Source: Microthrixaceae bacterium
GTDB lineage: Bacteria; Actinomycetota; Acidimicrobiia; Acidimicrobiales; Acidimicrobilacustridaceae
Direction: 5' to 3'
Length of the DNA: 64,000 nt
NCBI GenBank assembly: GCA_947449015.1
Contig: CANFQA010000003.1
Coordinates: 40,434-104,433, forward strand
Below the pieces are notes generated by a model. The model ran no database searches and was not told the origin of the DNA. It was given only the letters and a program-made list of their open reading frames with translations. The position numbers and the translations under genes are program-made. Shown here in pieces: positions 59,884 to 64,000 of the stretch (positions are counted from its first letter, which is position 1; each line of letters begins with the position of its first letter).

Positions 59884-60366
59884 CTAGGCCGAGCGGGTCT
59901 CGGGCAGGCGAACGAGCGGGATCGTGCGTTCGGTTTTGGCCTGATAGTCGGCATACCAAGCCCGATCGGCAATGAGTAGATCCCAGAGCCGGTCGCGCTC
60001 CGCGCCCTCGGCGAGGACATCAGGGGCCGACCAGAACTCACCGTTTTGCACGCGGACGTACACCTCGGGGTTGGCCTCGCTATCGCGCAGGTTGATGTAC
60101 CAGGACGGATGGGTGGGGAACCCGGCATAGGACGCCACCACAACGCGCACACCGTCCGGGTCAACCCAGTACGGCAGCGCGATCTTGTGTTCCTTGCCCG
60201 ACTTGCGTCCGATGGTGCGGATCATGACGTGATGCATGTCAGCGACAACCCACACGGCATCGTCGTTGCTGGTCTCCAGTGCGGCGACGTGCATCTCGGT
60301 GATTTTCGGGATGTCCTCGTGCGAGGGGGTATCCCAACCCTGATCAACCTTCTGTTCACTGCTCAT
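59884..60366 (-). CDS. Deazaflavin (F420)-dependent nitroreductase-family protein (DDN-like)
   Basis: 160 residues. HHVMIRTIGRKSGKEHKIAL is the first strand pair with the T-x-G-R-K-S-G phosphate-binding motif. VASYAGFPTHPSWYINLRDS matches the G-G-x-x-x-P-x-W-x-x-N-L segment of DDN/Rv3547 proteins that use reduced F420. It would reduce a quinone-like or unsaturated substrate in the cytosol or at the membrane. AGGA lies about 7 bases before the ATG. The presence of the family implies F420 biosynthesis elsewhere in the genome. Confidence 0.88.
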   Translation of the reverse strand: MSSEQKVDQGWDTPSHEDIPKITEMHVAALETSNDDAVWVVADMHHVMIRTIGRKSGKEHKIALPYWVDPDGVRVVVASYAGFPTHPSWYINLRDSEANPEVYVRVQNGEFWSAPDVLAEGAERDRLWDLLIADRAWYADYQAKTERTIPLVRLPETRSA

Positions 60367-60434
60367 GGTGTGTCCTTTCGATTACTCGAACATGTTCTTG
60401 GTGCTGCATGTGTGTTGATCTGCCTGAGCGATGC

Positions 60435-61217
60435 TCAGAGCATGATCTCCCCACCGTTGACATTGAGATCGGCGCCGGTGATCACAGATGCGTAGTCCGA
60501 CGCGAGGAACGCAACAGCGTTGGCACAGTCGGCATCGTCGGGGATGATGCCGAGGGGAATGTCTTTGGTGATCTCGGCAATGACGTCTTCGCGTGTGCGC
60601 CCGGACGACACTGAGAAATCCACATACATCTCAACCGGGGGGCCCCACATCCAGCCCATCGAGGCGGTGTTGACCCGAATGCCCGACGCGCCCAGTTCCT
60701 TAGCCAACATGCGGGCTGCTGCAGTGAGGGCGCCCTTCGATGAGGCATATCCGGCCTGAGCCAGAAGCGGCTTCTTCTGGATCATCGAGTTGATGAACAC
60801 GATGGAGCCACGACCGGCCGGTTGCATTGCCTTCGCCACCTTCTGGGTGAGATCGAGGGTGCCGAACACGGTGACGTCGTAGGCCTTCTTCCAGTTGGCG
60901 AAATCGGCGTCGGTGAACATGGTGAACGCAGGTGGGATGAACGCGCTGTTCACCAGACAGTCGATGCGGCCAAACTCGGCGAGCGTGGCGTCGACGAGAT
61001 TCTGGGTGCGCGCAGGATCAGAAATATCAGTGGGGCACACGAGCACTCGACGTTGTGGCCATTGACGCTTGATCTCGGCCGCAACCTCTTCCAGCTTGGA
61101 TTCGGTGCGAGCAGCGAGGACCACGTCGGAGCCCTCGCGAGCAAAGACATAGGCCAGTTCCTGTCCGAGCCCCGGGCCAATACCCGAGATAATCGAGACC
61201 TTGTCAGTGAGCATCAT
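60435..61217 (-). CDS. Short-chain dehydrogenase/reductase
   Basis: 260 residues from the ATG at 61217, which follows GGGGA by 7 bases; the frame to 61259 has none. SIISGIGPGLGQELAYVFAR is a variant NAD(P) loop (S-G-I-G-P-G-L-G). LVNSAFIPPAFTMF replaces N-A-G with N-S-A, VFINSMIQKKPLL gives Ser, and AGYASSKGALTAAARMLAKE gives Tyr-x3-Lys. VITGADLNVNGGEIM is the family C-terminus. The unusual nucleotide loop and the N-S-A strand resemble SDRs of sterol and cyclic-ketone catabolism; the substrate is unknown. Confidence 0.88.
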   Translation of the reverse strand: MMLTDKVSIISGIGPGLGQELAYVFAREGSDVVLAARTESKLEEVAAEIKRQWPQRRVLVCPTDISDPARTQNLVDATLAEFGRIDCLVNSAFIPPAFTMFTDADFANWKKAYDVTVFGTLDLTQKVAKAMQPAGRGSIVFINSMIQKKPLLAQAGYASSKGALTAAARMLAKELGASGIRVNTASMGWMWGPPVEMYVDFSVSSGRTREDVIAEITKDIPLGIIPDDADCANAVAFLASDYASVITGADLNVNGGEIML

Positions 61218-61328
61218 TAGCGTTCCCCTTCGCGAGACATCAGTACGAGTCGTCACCACGAATCGTCGTTGTTTGCTACCACGGATCGCGAGACGTGTGG
61301 GACGGGACCTGACATCGGCGATGGCCGG

Positions 61329-61334
61329 TAGTCT
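61329..61334 (+). promoter_or_regulatory. -10 box for the epimerase/dehydratase gene
   Basis: TAGTCT, giving a short leader of about 17 bases that starts near CGATCACTGGG and contains GGGGAG before the ATG at 61358. The same 11 bases occur in the leader region of the enoyl-CoA hydratase gene (54701-54711). Confidence 0.45.
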
Positions 61335-61357
61335 CGGAACCGATCACTGGGGGAGCG

Positions 61358-62467
61358 ATGCGAACGAGTCTGGTCATTGGGGGAACGGGCCCGACGGGCA
61401 TTCATATCGTGCAGGGCTTGGTTGATCGCGGTGATCGCGTGGCCATTCTGCACCGGGGCACCCATGAACGTCCCGAGACGCCAGCCGAGGTTGAACATAT
61501 CCACGCCGATCCCTATGACGTTGACTCGCTTCGCGAAGCGCTCGCCGGACGCCAGTTCGATCTCGTGGTGGCTATGTACGGCCGACTACGGCGCATTGCC
61601 GAGCTCACGGTGGGCATCACTGAACAGTTCGTCTCGGTGGGTGGGGTCCCGGCCATTCGAGGATGGATGAATCCGTGGCTGTTCGAACCCGATGGTCTGC
61701 CCATCCCGGTTGATGAACAAGCGCCGGTTGTTGCCGAAGCCGCCGAGGATGAGAAGGGATATCGGGTGGCGCGCACTGAGCAGCACGTATTCGCCAATCA
61801 TCCTCGGGCCGCGCATTTTCGCTATCCGTACGCGTATGGTCCCCTGCAGGTTGTGCCGCGCGAGTGGAGCATTGTTCGCCGTGTGCTCGACGGGCGAACC
61901 CGCATGATCATTCCTGATGATGGGCTCACGCTGCATCATCACGGCTACACCGAGAACCTCGCCCATGCCGTGCTGTGCGGTATTGATCGTCCTGATGATG
62001 CAGCCGGGCTTGTCTTCAACTGCGGTGACGATGAGGTACTGAGTATTCGGCAGGTTGTTGAGATTGTGTGTGCGGCACTTGATCATGAGATGGAACTGAT
62101 CTCAATGCCGTTTGATCTCGCAACACCTGCTCGTCCACTTGTTGCCCAACCCGCACCGACCCATCGAGTGCTGGACACCTCACTTCTTCGCCAACGGCTG
62201 GGCTATCGCGATCTCGTTTCAGCTCGTGAGGCCGTGGCCCGAACTGCCCGATGGCTCGCTGCGAACCCGATTGCCGCCGGTGCGACCGAGGAGATCGTGC
62301 TTACCGATCCGTTCGATTACGCAGCAGAGGACGCACTTATGGACGCATGGATTCGTGCTGTCGCCTCGATTCCGCAACCGCAGTTTGCTGGCCGGGAGCC
62401 GGGCGTAGGCCTCGCCTACAGCGGTCCTGGGGGACGAGCCCGCACCCAGGCAACCTTCGAGGAATAG
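61358..62467 (+). CDS. NAD-dependent epimerase/dehydratase family protein
   Basis: 369 residues, extended-SDR fold. SLVIGGTGPTGIHIVQGLVD binds NAD(P), and FRYPYAYGPLQVVPREWSIV is the substrate-domain entry. HHHGYTENLAHAVLCGID corresponds to the conserved H-x-x-D-L-A/N-A region, and GLVFNCGDDEVLSIRQVVEI follows. The usual Tyr-x3-Lys is replaced by YRVARTEQH (Tyr-x3-Arg), so catalysis may differ or be absent, as in atypical isomerase-like SDRs. GGGGAG lies just before the ATG. The substrate is unknown. Divergent from the SDR across 140 bases. Confidence 0.83.
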   Translation: MRTSLVIGGTGPTGIHIVQGLVDRGDRVAILHRGTHERPETPAEVEHIHADPYDVDSLREALAGRQFDLVVAMYGRLRRIAELTVGITEQFVSVGGVPAIRGWMNPWLFEPDGLPIPVDEQAPVVAEAAEDEKGYRVARTEQHVFANHPRAAHFRYPYAYGPLQVVPREWSIVRRVLDGRTRMIIPDDGLTLHHHGYTENLAHAVLCGIDRPDDAAGLVFNCGDDEVLSIRQVVEIVCAALDHEMELISMPFDLATPARPLVAQPAPTHRVLDTSLLRQRLGYRDLVSAREAVARTARWLAANPIAAGATEEIVLTDPFDYAAEDALMDAWIRAVASIPQPQFAGREPGVGLAYSGPGGRARTQATFEE

Positions 62468-62525
62468 CAGATCGGTTTCGCTGGTTCGAGCGGTTTCGTC
62501 GCAGCAGTGGCAGGTTCCTCGCCGC

Positions 62526-62531
62526 TAGGGT
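62526..62531 (+). promoter_or_regulatory. -10 box for leaderless DapB-like gene
   Basis: TAGGGT, 6 bases (CCGGCA), then ATG at 62538. No Shine-Dalgarno is seen. Confidence 0.6.
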
Positions 62532-62537
62532 CCGGCA

Positions 62538-63614
62538 ATGACCTATCGAGTGGTGATCTGGGGAACAGGCAATGTCGGGCGACCGGCCATCCGTGCAGTG
62601 GCGGCGCATCGAGATCTGGAACTGGTCGGCGTGATTGTTGCCAATCCGGACAAGGTTGGACGCGATGCCGGCGAACTGGCGGGAATCGCCCCGCTCGGTG
62701 TGCTCGCCACCGATGACACCTCCATTGCGTTCGCAGACGACGTCGATGCTGTGGTCTATGCCGCCACAGCCGACACCCGACCCATGGAGGCCTACATGGA
62801 TCTCGAACGCTGCCTGCGTTCGGGTCGCAACGTGGTTTCCACCTCGTTCTACCCACTGCTGCATCCCGGCAGCATGCCAACCGAACTGACGGGCTTGCTC
62901 GAACCGGCATGGATCGCCGGCGGGTCGTCGGTGTTCGTGTCAGGTATTGATCCGGGCTGGGCACTCGACATCCTGCCGGGACTTGTGAGCGGTGTGGGTG
63001 CGGGCATCGCCGAGATCCGCATCCAGGAAGTTTTCAACTACGCGCTCTACGACCAGCCCGACGTGGTGCGAAACATGATTGGTCTTGGTGGCCCCATGGA
63101 GGTCAAGCCACAGATGCTGCAGGATCTCTCATTGCACATGGTGTGGGCCCCGATGGTGCGCATTGTGGCGGAGATGCTTGAGGTTGAACTCGATGGCATT
63201 ACGACATCGGTTGAGATGCTTCCGCTCGAACGCACGCTCGAGGTTGATGGCATGGGCACCTTTGAGGAAGGAACGCTTGGAGCGTTCCGCTTTGATGTCA
63301 CCGGCGTGGTGCAAGGTCATCCGCTCATCGTGGTGGAACATGTCACCCGCATCGATGACGAATGTGCGCCGCACTGGCCTCAGCCGCTGTCACCAGGCGG
63401 GGAGCATCGCGTCGTCATGTCTGGACATCCGCATCTCACGGTGAGCGTGCATGGCACCGAACCGGGCGAACCCGGTGCGGCTGGTGGCGGCAACGCCACG
63501 GCGGCCAATCGCATTGTCAATGCCATCCCCGCGGTGTGCGCAGCCGCACCTGGGCCACTTAGCCCGCTTGATCTGCCGCTAATCACCGGAGCGGCGCAAT
63601 TGCGGCTGGGTTAG
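62538..63614 (+). CDS. Dihydrodipicolinate-reductase-like dehydrogenase
   Basis: 358 residues. YRVVIWGTGNVGRPAIRAVA is the NAD(P)-binding loop, and DVDAVVYAATADTRPMEAYM and GRNVVSTSFYPLLHPGSM follow. SSVFVSGIDPGWALDILPGL and IRIQEVFNYALYDQPDVVRN mark the group of DapB-like proteins that includes 2,4-diaminopentanoate dehydrogenase. Many mycobacterial and Acidimicrobiia proteins of this type are uncharacterised. The last 25 residues are rich in Ala and Pro. Its TAG stop shares three bases with the TAA stop of the convergent HD gene. Confidence 0.85.
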   Translation: MTYRVVIWGTGNVGRPAIRAVAAHRDLELVGVIVANPDKVGRDAGELAGIAPLGVLATDDTSIAFADDVDAVVYAATADTRPMEAYMDLERCLRSGRNVVSTSFYPLLHPGSMPTELTGLLEPAWIAGGSSVFVSGIDPGWALDILPGLVSGVGAGIAEIRIQEVFNYALYDQPDVVRNMIGLGGPMEVKPQMLQDLSLHMVWAPMVRIVAEMLEVELDGITTSVEMLPLERTLEVDGMGTFEEGTLGAFRFDVTGVVQGHPLIVVEHVTRIDDECAPHWPQPLSPGGEHRVVMSGHPHLTVSVHGTEPGEPGAAGGGNATAANRIVNAIPAVCAAAPGPLSPLDLPLITGAAQLRLG

Positions 63615-64000
63615 TCCGCAATCGCGAGTTCGTTCAACAGCTCGAGATAGGTCTCAAACGGTTCGACCGCGAGTCCGTCGACCTTGCCGAGGTCATCCCA
63701 GCGGCGCAGTGCGCAGGCATCGGCGAAACCCGGGTTGCGCTCGAATGCGAGCGCCTCGTCAGCACTCATTGGCCCACCTTGTCGGGCCAAGCTGGCGACC
63801 GAACCTTTCGAGAGTGCGACGAGGTAGTCAGGTTCGGTCGCGGCGAGATACCGCTTGGCCCGCACATGCAGCGCAATCGGAGCAGTGATCGTCGGAGGGA
63901 ACAAGCCGGCGAGAGCGGCGGCGCCGACGTCCTCGTGATGGGCCGAGATTGGTTCGGCAACAGAGCCGCCGGCTTCGAGGTCAAGCAGATGACCGATGTC
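63611..64000 (-). CDS. HD-domain phosphohydrolase/oxygenase (PhnZ-like), 5' truncated by the window edge
   Basis: The frame is open to base 64000 and gives 129 C-terminal residues. The visible part starts DIGHLLDLEAGGS, then ISAHHEDVGAAALAGLF, LHVRAKRYLAATEPDYL and RWDDLGKVDGL. These match the HD family associated with phosphonate-degradation operons (PhnZ and relatives), where H-x-x-D-x-G and V-x-x-H-V-x-A-K-R-Y-L bind a di-iron centre. The first HD pair lies outside the window. PhnZ-like enzymes oxidise alpha-hydroxyphosphonates, but other members act on different substrates. No other phosphonate gene is in view. Confidence 0.82.
   Translation of the reverse strand, partial: DIGHLLDLEAGGSVAEPISAHHEDVGAAALAGLFPPTITAPIALHVRAKRYLAATEPDYLVALSKGSVASLARQGGPMSADEALAFERNPGFADACALRRWDDLGKVDGLAVEPFETYLELLNELAIAD

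Overview
The window looks like a chromosomal segment of a high-G+C actinobacterium, probably of the class Acidimicrobiia. The lineage is inferred from several things: about 60% G+C by eye, many GTG starts, TANNNT promoter hexamers directly upstream of start codons, an LPXTG surface protein, an F420-type (DDN-family) reductase, MMPL and SfLAP-like membrane proteins, and abundant SDR, sulfotransferase and Baeyer-Villiger genes. No rRNA, tRNA, CRISPR array, insertion sequence or phage gene was seen. Genes are tightly packed: the longest gene-free stretch is about 283 bases (6554-6836), and many neighbours overlap by the 4-base ATGA arrangement.

Layout. 1-3.9 kb: a plus-strand operon with two Gfo/Idh/MocA oxidoreductases, an alpha/beta hydrolase, and a peptidase-S51-like protein fused to a cysteinyl-tRNA-synthetase-like tail. 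3.9-6.6 kb: a zinc-type ABC importer (znuABC-like). 6.8-8.6 kb: a small membrane protein and a membrane-anchored HExxH metalloprotease. 8.7-30 kb: a large glycan locus. On the minus strand it carries a methyltransferase, a flavin oxidoreductase, a VOC protein, an MsbA/PglK-like exporter, several glycosyltransferases, a Wzy/O-antigen-ligase-like protein and a CMP-nonulosonate synthetase. Divergent from this are a Wzz/BY-kinase (Wzc-like) protein, a glycosyltransferase, a KdsC-like phosphatase and a short NeuB-like synthase. Two GT2 enzymes and a heterodimeric ABC exporter follow. Together these would make, activate, transfer and export a surface glycan containing a sialic-acid-like sugar; the enzyme set fits a KDN-type route best.

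30-44.8 kb: a cell-envelope region. It holds a lipoprotein hydrolase divergent from an MMPL transporter, a DHA2 drug exporter, a 143-triplet collagen-like protein, a GH43-like secreted protein with three C-terminal repeats, a DUF4012 protein, an LPYTG sortase substrate, a Wzb-like tyrosine phosphatase and GDP-L-fucose synthase. 44.8-64 kb: mainly catabolic or housekeeping enzymes (exonuclease III, DUF2237, a BVMO with a DUF1214 partner, two SDRs, a sulfotransferase, a LOG-like protein, a saccharopine-dehydrogenase-like protein, an enoyl-CoA hydratase, transporters, a FrnE-like DsbA, a DDN-family reductase, an epimerase and a DapB-like dehydrogenase). One lipoprotein hydrolase gene is broken by an amber codon. 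The window ends inside an HD-domain (PhnZ-like) gene.

The most notable points are these. (1) There is a recurring leaderless-promoter architecture, including two divergent leaderless genes whose -10 boxes share two bases. (2) A 13-codon leaderless upstream ORF is translationally coupled to fcl. (3) A surface module combines a collagen stalk, a GH43-repeat protein, DUF4012 and an LPXTG protein. (4) A nonulosonate pathway has a minimal NeuB and a candidate cognate transferase. (5) An S51-like domain is fused to a CysRS-like tail. All functional statements come from reading the sequence and from recalled family knowledge; no database search was run.
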